The notes under the pieces were generated by a model, which saw nothing but the letters and a program-made list of their open reading frames with translations, was not told the origin of the DNA and did no database searches. Shown here one piece after another: positions 1 through 8,090 of a stretch of DNA of 64,000 bases. Position 1 is the first letter of the stretch. Each line of letters starts with the position of its first letter. Made by a program: the position numbers and the translations under genes. This DNA is from DASZKW01 sp035552775. GTDB lineage: Bacteria; Actinomycetota; Acidimicrobiia; Acidimicrobiales; Palsa-688. The DNA lies in the NCBI GenBank assembly GCA_035552775.1, contig DASZKW010000036.1:74979-138978 (forward strand), written 5' to 3'.

Positions 1-280
1 GGCGGGCGACGTCGCCGGCCGCGATGAGCGGCATCAAGCCGGCCATATCGACGAAGCAGGCGCCGAGGTCCACCACGACCAGGCTCCCACCGTCGGCCGG
101 AACTGCGTCAGCGACCACCGTTTCGAGGGTCGTCTCGGCCCGCCCGGCGGTGGCGATGTCGAGATCGTCGAGGATCCGGATCAGTAGGCCTCCGGCGATC
201 TGGCGGGCTTCGATGAGCAACGGGACCGGCGCGCCTGCTCCGGACGCGCCGTCGCCAGCATCGACGTCGCCGTTGGCCAT
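1..280 (-). CDS. STAS-domain protein, probable anti-sigma factor antagonist (3' end outside window)
   Basis: Reading the minus strand from an ATG at 280 gives an open frame that runs off the left edge. The visible 93 residues look like a STAS domain: a beta strand with LLIRILDDLDIATAG, then LVVVDLGACFVDMAGLMPL, which matches the 'hydrophobic strand-D-x-S/G-L' core around the usual phosphorylatable Ser. Here the site reads FVDMAGL, with Met where antagonists normally carry Ser, so phospho-switching may be absent. It is divergent from the GHKL ATPase at 416, the usual partner class of such antagonists. The fold assignment is fairly secure; the role in a sigma cascade is inferred. Confidence 0.7.
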   Translation of the reverse strand, partial: MANGDVDAGDGASGAGAPVPLLIEARQIAGGLLIRILDDLDIATAGRAETTLETVVADAVPADGGSLVVVDLGACFVDMAGLMPLIAAGDVAR

Positions 281-415
281 ACCCACGCGTCACCTTGCCC
301 TCTCTGCATCGCTGCGGAGAGCGTCGTCGCGGGGAGCAGGGCGTCAACGCCGTTCTCGCCGATAGTACCGGTTCAGGGGGGCCATCCACTAGATGGTGGT
401 TACCCGACGTGCCCG

Positions 416-853
416 GTGGGAACCGGACAAGGGGTACACATTCACGGGGAGCGTACGACGGGACCCAGTTTCCGAGCCGAGTGGCCCAACGACGAGTCGG
501 CTCCGCGCATGTGGCGCGACGAGTTACGGCGCCTGGCGGGCGCCGAGCTGGACGACGACACCCTGGCGGCGGCTTTGCTGATCGGCAATGAGCTCGTCAC
601 CAACGCGGTTCGCCACGGGCAAAGCCCCGTGTCGGTGACGGTCACGTTGACCCCGACTGCCCTGCGGGTCGAGGTGGGAGGCCTCCAGGCCATGGATTTG
701 CATCCCCGGGCGGTGATCGACAGCAGCGAGTCGGGGAGGGGCCTGCAGATCGTCGCAGCCCTCAGTGCCGGATGGGGCACGACCCACTCGCCCGTCGGCG
801 GGTCGGTGTGGTTCGAGCTCGCTAGGAGGCCCCCAAAGGCATCGTCGCCCTGA
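416..853 (+). CDS. GHKL (HATPase_c) ATP-binding protein, RsbW/anti-sigma type
   Basis: A 145-residue protein with a single histidine-kinase-like ATPase fold, as in anti-sigma kinases of the RsbW/SpoIIAB type. The N-box is visible at residues 57-68 (GNELVTNAVRHG, with Glu59 and Asn63), and a G2-like box SGRGLQIVAAL lies near residue 105. The G1 box, normally DxGxG, is not recognisable: the strand LRVEVGGLQ lacks the Asp. The GTG start at 416 is the longest option; an ATG at residue 32 would cut into the domain. It is divergent from the STAS gene at 280, with 135 bases between them. It could be an anti-sigma factor or a stand-alone regulatory ATPase. Confidence 0.7.
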   Translation: MGTGQGVHIHGERTTGPSFRAEWPNDESAPRMWRDELRRLAGAELDDDTLAAALLIGNELVTNAVRHGQSPVSVTVTLTPTALRVEVGGLQAMDLHPRAVIDSSESGRGLQIVAALSAGWGTTHSPVGGSVWFELARRPPKASSP

Positions 854-882
854 CTCTCGGGCAGTTCGGACTTTCCGGTTGT

Positions 883-2229
883 TCACACGATGGCGCGCAA
901 AAGGTCGCGCACGGCGGTCGCCTCGTCGTGGACGCGGGTGGACCCCGCACCCATGTCGATGGCGTCGACCAGGCCCCGCGCCCGTGCCCGCAGCTGCCAC
1001 CACTCCACGTCGGCCAATCCGACCGGAGTCGGACCGTCCGCGGCGGCGACAGCGCGCGCAGCGTCCGACCGCTTCGAGTCGCTCTCGGGATCGTTGGCCA
1101 GGCGGTCAGCGGCGGCGAACAGCTCCTCGAGAGCCCGGTAGCGGTCGTGGCCCTCGTCGTCTCCCCCGGTGGCCTGGCCGGCCTCTATCCGGTCGAACAG
1201 AGCGTCGACGTCGCCCTCCCGGGCCCCTGCGACGACGAGATCGCCCCCGTCCCACGAATGAGGGATCCCTGCGGCGTCGAGCATCACACTCAGGTTGGCC
1301 CGCTGCTCGGGCAGCCAGTCCGGCAGCTCGTAGACGATCTCGTCTGCGCCGTCGCCGGTGTCGCCGTCGCCCGGCTCGGCGGCGGTGGGATCCCCGTGCT
1401 CGCCCGGCGGCGCTGCCCCGTGGTCCCGGCGCCCCTCCGGGAGCGCGGCGGTCGACTCGGCCAGCAGGTCGCGGGTGCTGGACCCTCCCGCGCCCACGTG
1501 TCCCGTCGGTGTGGCGGCGGTCGGGTCTACCAGGGGTCCGAGTAGCTTCACCAAGACGCCGGCCTGGGTGCGGATCTCGTCTTCGAGCGCCTCGTCCGCA
1601 CCGAGCGCTCCGAGGAGCCGGCGCGTCACCCTGCCCACGGCCGCCCAGCCCTCGACGTCGACCCCGTAGAACTCCTCGGTGCCGAACACACCGGCCGACG
1701 CCTCGGCCACGTCGGCGTCCGCCTCCATGTCTGTGGGATCCTCCAGGAGCCGCTTGGCCGCCCCGTAGAGCTGCTCGACCGCAGCCAGCGCCCGCTCGTC
1801 GCGCGCCGTCATCTCCTCGTCGACGACCACGTCGTCGCCGGGCCCGGTGTCACCGCCGTCCGCAGGTGGAACCCGCGCGAGCCCGTCCTCGTCGGGCGTG
1901 TCCGACCCCTCGGCGGCCGCCTCGACGGCGAGGACGGTCTGCAGTTCGGCCAGCAGATCGTCGGTCCGGGCCTCGTCGTCGGCCGCCACTATCAGCTCCT
2001 CGTCGTCGAAGCGGTGCTCGACGTTGGCCCGGATGAGGGCGACTATCAGCCGCCCGCGGCCGGCGGGCTCCCAGTCACCGAGCCTGTAGCCGACCTCGTC
2101 GTCCTCGGCTCCCACCGGGAGCTCGGCCAGCGGTGAGGCGACCAGGCGCTCACGGCAACGGAAACAGCGGCCCCGGCTGGTCACCTCGTAGCCGCAGCCG
2201 GCGCAAAACCAAACCTTTTTGCCGCTCAC
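883..2229 (-). CDS. Zinc-ribbon protein with an internally duplicated domain pair, function unknown
   Basis: I place the start at the GTG at 2229 because GAGGAGG sits five bases upstream; an ATG 15 codons earlier lacks this. The 448-residue product begins with a zinc ribbon (Cys9, Cys12, Cys22, Cys25). Two copies of a roughly 50-residue unit follow: residues about 48-99 (YRLGDWEPAGRGRL...) and about 295-350 (YELPDWLPEQRANL...), both with DW, Arg, and a hydrophobic strand EELIVAA or GDLVVAG. Each copy is followed by a similar helical stretch (LYGAAKRLLEDP and LFAAADRLANDP), so most of the protein appears tandemly duplicated. No enzyme motif or membrane segment is visible. Function is not known to me. 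Confidence 0.75.
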   Translation of the reverse strand: MSGKKVWFCAGCGYEVTSRGRCFRCRERLVASPLAELPVGAEDDEVGYRLGDWEPAGRGRLIVALIRANVEHRFDDEELIVAADDEARTDDLLAELQTVLAVEAAAEGSDTPDEDGLARVPPADGGDTGPGDDVVVDEEMTARDERALAAVEQLYGAAKRLLEDPTDMEADADVAEASAGVFGTEEFYGVDVEGWAAVGRVTRRLLGALGADEALEDEIRTQAGVLVKLLGPLVDPTAATPTGHVGAGGSSTRDLLAESTAALPEGRRDHGAAPPGEHGDPTAAEPGDGDTGDGADEIVYELPDWLPEQRANLSVMLDAAGIPHSWDGGDLVVAGAREGDVDALFDRIEAGQATGGDDEGHDRYRALEELFAAADRLANDPESDSKRSDAARAVAAADGPTPVGLADVEWWQLRARARGLVDAIDMGAGSTRVHDEATAVRDLLRAIV

Positions 2230-2396
2230 GGCAGCCTCCTCGGGTTCCACGCCACCAGCCAGGGTCCTCGGCATCGTAGACGCGGAGGGGAAAGGGCCGC
2301 CCCGGGCGCCGCCGCCGCGCCGCGGTGCCCGACGGTTAGTAGGTGAGCAAACGAGTCCGGCCGTGATCTTGGAACGACCTCAACGACTAGGGACAG

Positions 2397-3929
2397 TCAG
2401 CTCGCCAGGCGTTTGGGCAGCACCGGCGCGTCGCGCCCCGTCCCCGCTCGCGCCGGGGCAGCGGTCTCGTGGTAGTCCTCCTCGACGTTGACCGACCACA
2501 CGTCGTGCGGCCCCCCACCGAGGATGTTGTCGACGGTGAGCATGGCCGTGTACATGGAATGGTCCTGGTTGTTGTAGCGGTGCATTCCGTTGCGGCCGAC
2601 GGGGTACACGTTCGAGCAGTGGTGGGCGAGCCACGCCTTTATGGTCTCGACGTTGGCCTGGTAATCGCAGTCGTAATAGGGATAGGCCTTGGGCATGCGG
2701 ACCACGTAGCCCGCCTCCACCGCTGCGGGATCGACCAGGCCCAGTCGGGCCAATTCGTCCTTGGCCTGGTCGACCAACGCCTCGTCGGGTGACTCCCACG
2801 CCTCGTCACCCTCCAGCACGGTGTACTCCAGTCCGAGGACGTTGCGGCCGTGCTTGACCAGGTGGGGAGACCACGAGCCGAAGTTTTGAATCCGCATCGT
2901 GCGCACGGTGGTGTCGTGGATGTAGATCCAGTTGTCGTCGAAGGACACGGCGCCGGCTGGGACCACCAAGGCGACGCTCATGAAGTCCCGGTAGCTCAGG
3001 TCGCCGGCTGCGGCCAGGACGTCGGGCGGCGCCGGGGGATCCATCGCCTTCACCAGCGCCGACAGTGGCATGGACGAGATCACCGCGGTGGCGTCGTGGG
3101 TCGTCTCCGCCCCGTCGCACGACGAGACCACGTGTGTGGCACGGCCGCCCTCGTGGGCGATCCTGGTCACCTTTGTGCCCAGGTGGACCTTGGTACCGGC
3201 CGCCTCCACCAACTCCGCGCAGCGCTCCCACATCATGCCGGGGCCCAGCTTGGGATATTGGAACTCCTCTATCAGCGAGGTGATCTCTTTCTGGTTCCGT
3301 TTCGGCGTCAAGGAGTTGACCACCGCGGACAGCAGCGAGAGGTTTTTCACCCGCTGCGCGGCCCAGTCCGCGGGCATCTCGCTCGGCGGGTGCCCCCATA
3401 CCTTCTCGGTGTAGGTCTTGAAGAAGTGCCTGTACAGCCGCCATCCGAAACGGGCCGCCAGCCACCCCTCGTACATGTCCTGATTCTTCGGTGGATTGAT
3501 ACGGGCCCACACATACGACAGCACGCAGCGCGTCGCCTCGACGACCCCGAGGTTGGTCAGCGCGTTGACGGGTTTCAGCGGATAGTCGTAGTATTTTCCC
3601 TGATAGAAGATCCGGCTCTTTCGTGGCCGTAGCATGAAGTCCTCGTCGGGCAGGACGTCGTGCCAGAACTGCTCGACCGGCTTCACCTTGGTGAAGAACC
3701 GATGGCCACCGATGTCAAAACGCCAGCCGTCGCGCTCCACCGTCCGCGAGATTCCGCCCACCACGGTGTCGGCCTCGAGCACCGTCGCCCGCCGCCCCGC
3801 CTTGACCAACTGGTACGCGGCCGTCAGCCCGGCGGGGCCGGCGCCTATCACCACCACGTCGCCCGCAACGCTGTCGGCGAACTCGTTCAAACCGTCACTC
3901 TCCTGAATCGGCTGCGGTTCGCCAATCAA
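2397..3929 (-). CDS. FAD-dependent amine-oxidase-fold protein of surface-glycan type
   Basis: A 510-residue flavoprotein. Residues about 24-50 carry the Rossmann dinucleotide motif VVVIGAGPAGLTAAYQL, ending in a conserved acidic residue (VLEAD), then GGISRTVERDGWRFDIGGHRFFTKV, typical of NAD(P)-binding amine-oxidase-like proteins in polysaccharide clusters and distantly of UDP-galactopyranose mutase. The start appears to be TTG at 3929, inside TTGA, which overlaps the stop of the upstream glycosyltransferase by four bases. The coupling suggests a shared role in building a cell-surface glycan or lipid-linked sugar. The substrate cannot be told from sequence; a desaturase-type reaction is an alternative. 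Confidence 0.8.
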   Translation of the reverse strand: MIGEPQPIQESDGLNEFADSVAGDVVVIGAGPAGLTAAYQLVKAGRRATVLEADTVVGGISRTVERDGWRFDIGGHRFFTKVKPVEQFWHDVLPDEDFMLRPRKSRIFYQGKYYDYPLKPVNALTNLGVVEATRCVLSYVWARINPPKNQDMYEGWLAARFGWRLYRHFFKTYTEKVWGHPPSEMPADWAAQRVKNLSLLSAVVNSLTPKRNQKEITSLIEEFQYPKLGPGMMWERCAELVEAAGTKVHLGTKVTRIAHEGGRATHVVSSCDGAETTHDATAVISSMPLSALVKAMDPPAPPDVLAAAGDLSYRDFMSVALVVPAGAVSFDDNWIYIHDTTVRTMRIQNFGSWSPHLVKHGRNVLGLEYTVLEGDEAWESPDEALVDQAKDELARLGLVDPAAVEAGYVVRMPKAYPYYDCDYQANVETIKAWLAHHCSNVYPVGRNGMHRYNNQDHSMYTAMLTVDNILGGGPHDVWSVNVEEDYHETAAPARAGTGRDAPVLPKRLAS

Positions 3930-5566
3930 CTGGGGAACCGCACCAGGTTCTCATATTCGAGGTATTTGCCGTTGTTTTGGGTGACTACCGTCTCGCCGGT
4001 CGGCCGCAGCAGGTTGAGCCAGCTGTCGAGATACCCGCAGTCGCCGCCGAGGCCGGGATAGCCGTTGCGGTAGACCAGCCAGAGCGTGTGGCCGGAGCTG
4101 AGCCGGGACAGCATCTCCTGGGCGAAGCTCCCCACGTCGGTGTGGTCGATCACCTGGCGGTAGTCGACCCAGTCGACGAGCACCGGGCCGACGGCGCGGG
4201 GGAAGGTCAGCTGGGTGACGTCGGGGACGGTGAGCAGGCGGTCCACGGCCGGCGCCAGCTGATCTGGACAGTAGACGACCTCGTCGCCCGACTGCGCCTG
4301 GACGTTGAGGACCGCCGCCACCTGCGCGGCTTGCGTCCGCTGCTCGCCGTTGTTGCTCAGGCCGGTCAGCACGCCTGCCACGCAAGCCATCCCGAGCAGC
4401 CCCGACACGATCCGGCGGTCGGCGAAGACGGTGAGGCCGAGGGCGGCGAGGAGGACGAAGAGGGGGAACACCACCGCCGTGTAGCGGGCCACGAACGCGG
4501 CGTTGGCGATCGCTCCCCCCACCACGGCTGCTGCGAGCGTGCCGGCCAGCACCACCGCCACGGGTCGGGCCTCGACCCGGGTGCGAAGGTCGAGCACGAT
4601 CCGGTAGCGCGCAGGAGCGCCGGCCGCCGACAGGGAGCCGGGGGACCCGACGCGGTGCACCGGCATCCCGAACAGCCCGAAGATGACGAGCGCGAACAGC
4701 CAGAACATGAGCAGCTGGCCCCACGGGCCTGTCCCCGCGAACTGTGAGAATATCGCCAGCACGTCGGCGGGGCCGGCGGCGCCCGTCCACGGGGTGCCCG
4801 TGTGCAGGGTCTGCCAGACGAACAGGGGCGCAGCCGGTAGCCAGCACACCGTCCCGATGACCATGGCGCCGAACGCGGCACGCACCGCCCGAGCCGTTAC
4901 CTCTGTCTCGGTGCCGGGGCGGTGGGTCGAACGCCAGATGCGGTACAGCAGCCACAGACCGGCGCTACCCACCAGGTACAGACCCCAGTAGTGGGTGTAG
5001 AGGATGGCCGCCGTGACCGCCCCGAGCGCCACCGCCCTCGGCCGAGTCGGCTGCTCGAGCACCCGGGCCATGGCCAAGAAGCCGAGGACCGACAGCAGGA
5101 CCATCAGCGAGTACATCCGGGTCTCGGTGGCGTAGTAGATGGCGAAGGGCGAGCTGGCGGCGAGAAGCAGGGTGGCCCATGCCGTGCGCCGGCCTCCGAG
5201 GCGCATGCCGGCGGCCCAGAAGAACGGCAGGGCCGCCACGGACAACAGCCCCGACAGCGTCCTCACGGCCACGTCACCTTCTCCGAACGGCAGCATCCAG
5301 AAATGGAGGAGGAAGTAGTACAGCGGGGGGGACCCGTCATGGGCCAACGCGTGGATGATGCCCGTGAGCGACAGCCGGGAGACGTTGACGCTTATCGTCT
5401 CGTCCAGCCACAGGGCACTCGGCGAGTAGAAGCGCGCGACCACCCCGGCTACCACGACGACCACCCCGAGGACCCGCCCGGCGCGTACGAGGGGCGCCTC
5501 CTCCACGCTGAAGAAGCGCCTCGCCTGCAACACCGTCGTTGAGCGCGCTTCGGCGATCGATGTCAC
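3926..5566 (-). CDS. Membrane glycosyltransferase, GT-C fold (GT39/ArnT-like)
   Basis: A polytopic membrane protein of about 546 residues with ten or so hydrophobic segments. The first periplasmic loop holds SALWLDETISVNVSRLS, the acidic catalytic motif of GT-C enzymes that use polyprenyl-phosphate sugars. It is followed by GSPPLYYFLLHFW and ATETRMYSLMVLLS, both typical of ArnT/PMT-like transferases. The frame opens to a TTG at 5638, but that leaves only 30 bases to the divergent glpX; the GTG at 5566 is a more realistic start, without a strong ribosome site. It is translationally coupled to the flavoprotein downstream. Donor and acceptor are unknown; arabinose, mannose or other polyprenyl donors are possible. 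Confidence 0.75.
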   Translation of the reverse strand: MTSIAEARSTTVLQARRFFSVEEAPLVRAGRVLGVVVVVAGVVARFYSPSALWLDETISVNVSRLSLTGIIHALAHDGSPPLYYFLLHFWMLPFGEGDVAVRTLSGLLSVAALPFFWAAGMRLGGRRTAWATLLLAASSPFAIYYATETRMYSLMVLLSVLGFLAMARVLEQPTRPRAVALGAVTAAILYTHYWGLYLVGSAGLWLLYRIWRSTHRPGTETEVTARAVRAAFGAMVIGTVCWLPAAPLFVWQTLHTGTPWTGAAGPADVLAIFSQFAGTGPWGQLLMFWLFALVIFGLFGMPVHRVGSPGSLSAAGAPARYRIVLDLRTRVEARPVAVVLAGTLAAAVVGGAIANAAFVARYTAVVFPLFVLLAALGLTVFADRRIVSGLLGMACVAGVLTGLSNNGEQRTQAAQVAAVLNVQAQSGDEVVYCPDQLAPAVDRLLTVPDVTQLTFPRAVGPVLVDWVDYRQVIDHTDVGSFAQEMLSRLSSGHTLWLVYRNGYPGLGGDCGYLDSWLNLLRPTGETVVTQNNGKYLEYENLVRFPS

Positions 5567-5668
5567 GATCTGACAAACTACCCGTAGCGGCGCCCCTGGC
5601 GGCACGCAGGCGGCCAGCACGAAGCGGGCCGAGCGCAAGCCTGGGTGCGGCGGGTATCGTCGGACGCC

Positions 5669-6670
5669 ATGAGCGAGCCCGAAGCTTCGCAGGCCCCGGA
5701 CCGAAATCTAGCCCTCGAACTGGTACGGGTGACCGAAGCGGCCGCCATGGCTGCCGCCCGGTGGATGGGCAGGGGCGACAAGGAGGGCGCCGACGGCGCC
5801 GCCGTCGACGCCATGCGCGTCATCCTCGAGAGCGTTCCCATGGACGGAGTGGTGGTGATCGGGGAGGGGGAGAAGGACGAGGCCCCGATGCTCTACAACG
5901 GCGAGCGCATCGGCGACGGCACGCCACCGCAGGCCGACATCGCCGTCGACCCGATCGACGGCACCACGCTTTGCTCCCTCGGACGCACGGGCGCACTGTC
6001 GGTGATCGCGGTGAGCGAGCGCGGGAGCATGTTCAACCCGGGTCCCTCGTTCTACATGGAGAAGATCGCGGTGGGCCCCGACGCTGCCGGTGCCATAGAC
6101 CTGAAACGCTCGACCGCCGACAACGTGCTGGCGGTGGCGGAGGCGCAGGGCCGCTCGGTCCGGGACGTGACCGCGGTGATCCTCGACAGGCCGCGCCACA
6201 CCGACCTCATCGCCGAGGTCCGCTCCACCGGTGCTCGGATCCATCTCATCCCCGACGGCGACGTGGCCGGCGCCATCTCCACGGCGTGGACCGAATCCGG
6301 CGCCGACATCCTCATCGGTATCGGGGGGACCCCCGAAGGCGTGATCGCCGCCGCCGCCCTCAAGTGCATGGGGGGGGAGCTGCTCGGGCGCCTGTGGTTC
6401 CGCGACGACGCCGAGCGTCAGGCCGCCATCGACGCCGGCTTCGACCTGGACCGCATCTTGACGACCGATGACCTGGTGCAGGGGGACAACTGCTTCTTCG
6501 CAGCCACGGGGATCACCGACGGCGAGCTGCTCCGGGGGGTGCACTACGACCACACCGGCGCCACCACCCAGTCGCTGGTCATGCGCTCCAAGTCGGGCAC
6601 GGTGCGCCGCATCGACTCCCATCACCGGCTGCAGAAGCTGGCCCGGTACTCGGCGGTGTCGTTCGCCTAG
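5669..6670 (+). CDS. glpX: Fructose-1,6-bisphosphatase class II
   Basis: A 333-residue class II FBPase, the gluconeogenic enzyme that hydrolyses fructose 1,6-bisphosphate to fructose 6-phosphate; actinobacteria usually rely on this form. Diagnostic stretches are IGEGEKDEAPMLYNGE, VDPIDGTTLCSLGRTGA (metal-binding DPIDGT), GGTPEGVIAAAALKCMGG and LGRLWFRDD. The start is the ATG at 5669 (MSEPEASQ), which suits the family N-terminus better than an earlier in-frame start at 5645. The 3' end overlaps the convergent 2H-GNAT gene by four bases. Length and motifs are normal. Confidence 0.95.
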   Translation: MSEPEASQAPDRNLALELVRVTEAAAMAAARWMGRGDKEGADGAAVDAMRVILESVPMDGVVVIGEGEKDEAPMLYNGERIGDGTPPQADIAVDPIDGTTLCSLGRTGALSVIAVSERGSMFNPGPSFYMEKIAVGPDAAGAIDLKRSTADNVLAVAEAQGRSVRDVTAVILDRPRHTDLIAEVRSTGARIHLIPDGDVAGAISTAWTESGADILIGIGGTPEGVIAAAALKCMGGELLGRLWFRDDAERQAAIDAGFDLDRILTTDDLVQGDNCFFAATGITDGELLRGVHYDHTGATTQSLVMRSKSGTVRRIDSHHRLQKLARYSAVSFA

Positions 6671-7647
6671 GTGACGCGGGCGCGGGCACTGCGGGCGCGG
6701 TAGAAGCCGGCCGGGCCGACCGCCGCCAGCCGGGCGCATCGCCACCCCGCCCTGTCAACGGCCGCTTCCACCGCCGCCAGCAGGTGACCGCCGACGCCCT
6801 GGCGGCGGGTCGCGGGCTGCACCGCCACCGCCACGTGGCCTCCGGAGTCGTCCATCCAGGCGACGGCCAGCCCCACCAGGTGACCCTCGCGGCGCCCGCT
6901 CACCACGACCGTCGCCCGTCGCCCGCCGGCCCCGCAGCCCGGCGGAGCACCGGTCGTGCGCTCCTCGGCCGCAGGCGGGTGGTCGAGGTCCTCGAGCAGG
7001 GCCATCCCCTCGGGATCCACCAGGCGTCCCGCCGTCAGCTCGAGCGCCAGCCCCCCGGTACCCACCACAGCCGGCGGTCCCACTGCCGCGTCGGCCAGGG
7101 GCATCCAGCGCCGGTCGGCCTCGTCGAGTGCGAGCAGCACCACCCGGTCCAAGCTGGTCACCGCCGCGTAGCGGTCGAGGGCGGCCACAGCGGCGGTGAT
7201 CCGGTCGGCGGACGCATCCCGGGCGACGGTCACGTGGGGCACCCACGGCCGGCTCAGCTTACGCTCGAACGGGGGCCTGAAGGCGGCGTCGCGGACGGAG
7301 CTGAGGTGGTCCAGGTCGCCGCCGACCCTGAGGTACAGGACCGGGTTGGCAGGCGCGAAGGTCGTCACCGGACCGAGGGAGACCTCGAGCGGCCCCCGGA
7401 CCGCTGCCGCCGCGGCCCGCAACGTCGCCAGCGCGGCGGGAACCAGCGGCGCGGCCATGTTGACCGGCGGTACCAAGGTGATGTGCGGAGGGATCCGCAC
7501 CCTGCCGGCGCCACCCGGCGGCCGGCCCGCGGCGTCACCGAGCGCCCGGCGCAGACCGTCTATCTCGTCACTGACAGGGCTGTCTATCAGCAGAGCGACG
7601 CACAGCCGGAGCCTTTGGCGGCCGGCCGGACGGTCAGGTTCAGCCAC
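6667..7647 (-). CDS. Fusion of 2H phosphoesterase (2'-5' RNA ligase-like) and GNAT acetyltransferase
   Basis: A 326-residue two-domain protein. Residues about 12-205 form a 2H phosphoesterase domain with both HxT motifs (PPHITLVPP near residue 53 and PWVPHVTVAR near residue 134), as in the 2'-5' RNA ligase/cyclic phosphodiesterase family. Residues about 235-320 form a GNAT domain with the acetyl-CoA loop VQPATRRQGVGGHLL and a C-terminal GFYRA segment typical of GNAT folds. It lies 39 bases after atpC on the same strand and could be co-transcribed with the atp operon. The 2H half may process RNA or nucleotides and the GNAT half may acylate a small molecule or protein; substrates are unknown. 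Confidence 0.8.
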   Translation of the reverse strand: MAEPDRPAGRQRLRLCVALLIDSPVSDEIDGLRRALGDAAGRPPGGAGRVRIPPHITLVPPVNMAAPLVPAALATLRAAAAAVRGPLEVSLGPVTTFAPANPVLYLRVGGDLDHLSSVRDAAFRPPFERKLSRPWVPHVTVARDASADRITAAVAALDRYAAVTSLDRVVLLALDEADRRWMPLADAAVGPPAVVGTGGLALELTAGRLVDPEGMALLEDLDHPPAAEERTTGAPPGCGAGGRRATVVVSGRREGHLVGLAVAWMDDSGGHVAVAVQPATRRQGVGGHLLAAVEAAVDRAGWRCARLAAVGPAGFYRARSARARVT

Positions 7648-7686
7648 CAGACGCCACCTCCTCGGCGGCCGAGCCGCTCGAATGGC

Positions 7687-8082
7687 TCAGCCAGCCACCT
7701 CGATGCGGACCTCCGCTCGGCGCAAGGCAGCAGCAGCCTCCGCGTCTTCGTCCGCTCCGGCCGAGGTGACCCGGTCCTCGGCCTCGGACTGGGCGCGCCG
7801 AGCGCGCTCGACATCGATCTCGTCGGCCAGCTCGGCCACGTTGGCGAGCATGATGACCCGGTTGTCGCGGACTTCGACGAAGCCGCCGTGCACAGCCGCG
7901 CGCAGCTCGTCGCCCGACTCCTGCACCACCCTCACCAGGCAAGGCTCGAGGGTGCCCAGGTACGGCATGTGGTCGGCGAGGAAGGCGATCTCGCCTCCTT
8001 CGGTGCGGCAGACCACCATCTCCGCTTCGCCCGAGTAAAGGGTCCGTGACGGTGCCACCAGCTCCACCTGCGTAGCGGCCAT
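7687..8082 (-). CDS. atpC: F1F0 ATP synthase epsilon subunit
   Basis: A 131-residue epsilon subunit of the F1 central stalk, which couples rotation to catalysis and can inhibit hydrolysis. The N-terminal beta sandwich is recognisable: VELVAPSRTLYSGEAEMVV, then GEIAFLADHMPYLGTLEPCLVRV. A gene-typical GGFVEVRDNRVIMLAN stretch precedes a helical C-terminal part (IDVERARRAQSEAEDRV). It is the last gene of the minus-strand operon atpZ-I-B-E-F-H-A-G-D-C, eight bases after atpD. Confidence 0.95.
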   Translation of the reverse strand: MAATQVELVAPSRTLYSGEAEMVVCRTEGGEIAFLADHMPYLGTLEPCLVRVVQESGDELRAAVHGGFVEVRDNRVIMLANVAELADEIDVERARRAQSEAEDRVTSAGADEDAEAAAALRRAEVRIEVAG

Positions 8083-8090
8083 CGCCCGAC

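Noticed and set aside
765..2036. A 423-residue Arg/Pro-rich plus-strand frame
   Set aside because: Shadow of the zinc-ribbon gene; composition reflects the opposite strand of GC-rich coding sequence and there is no family resemblance.
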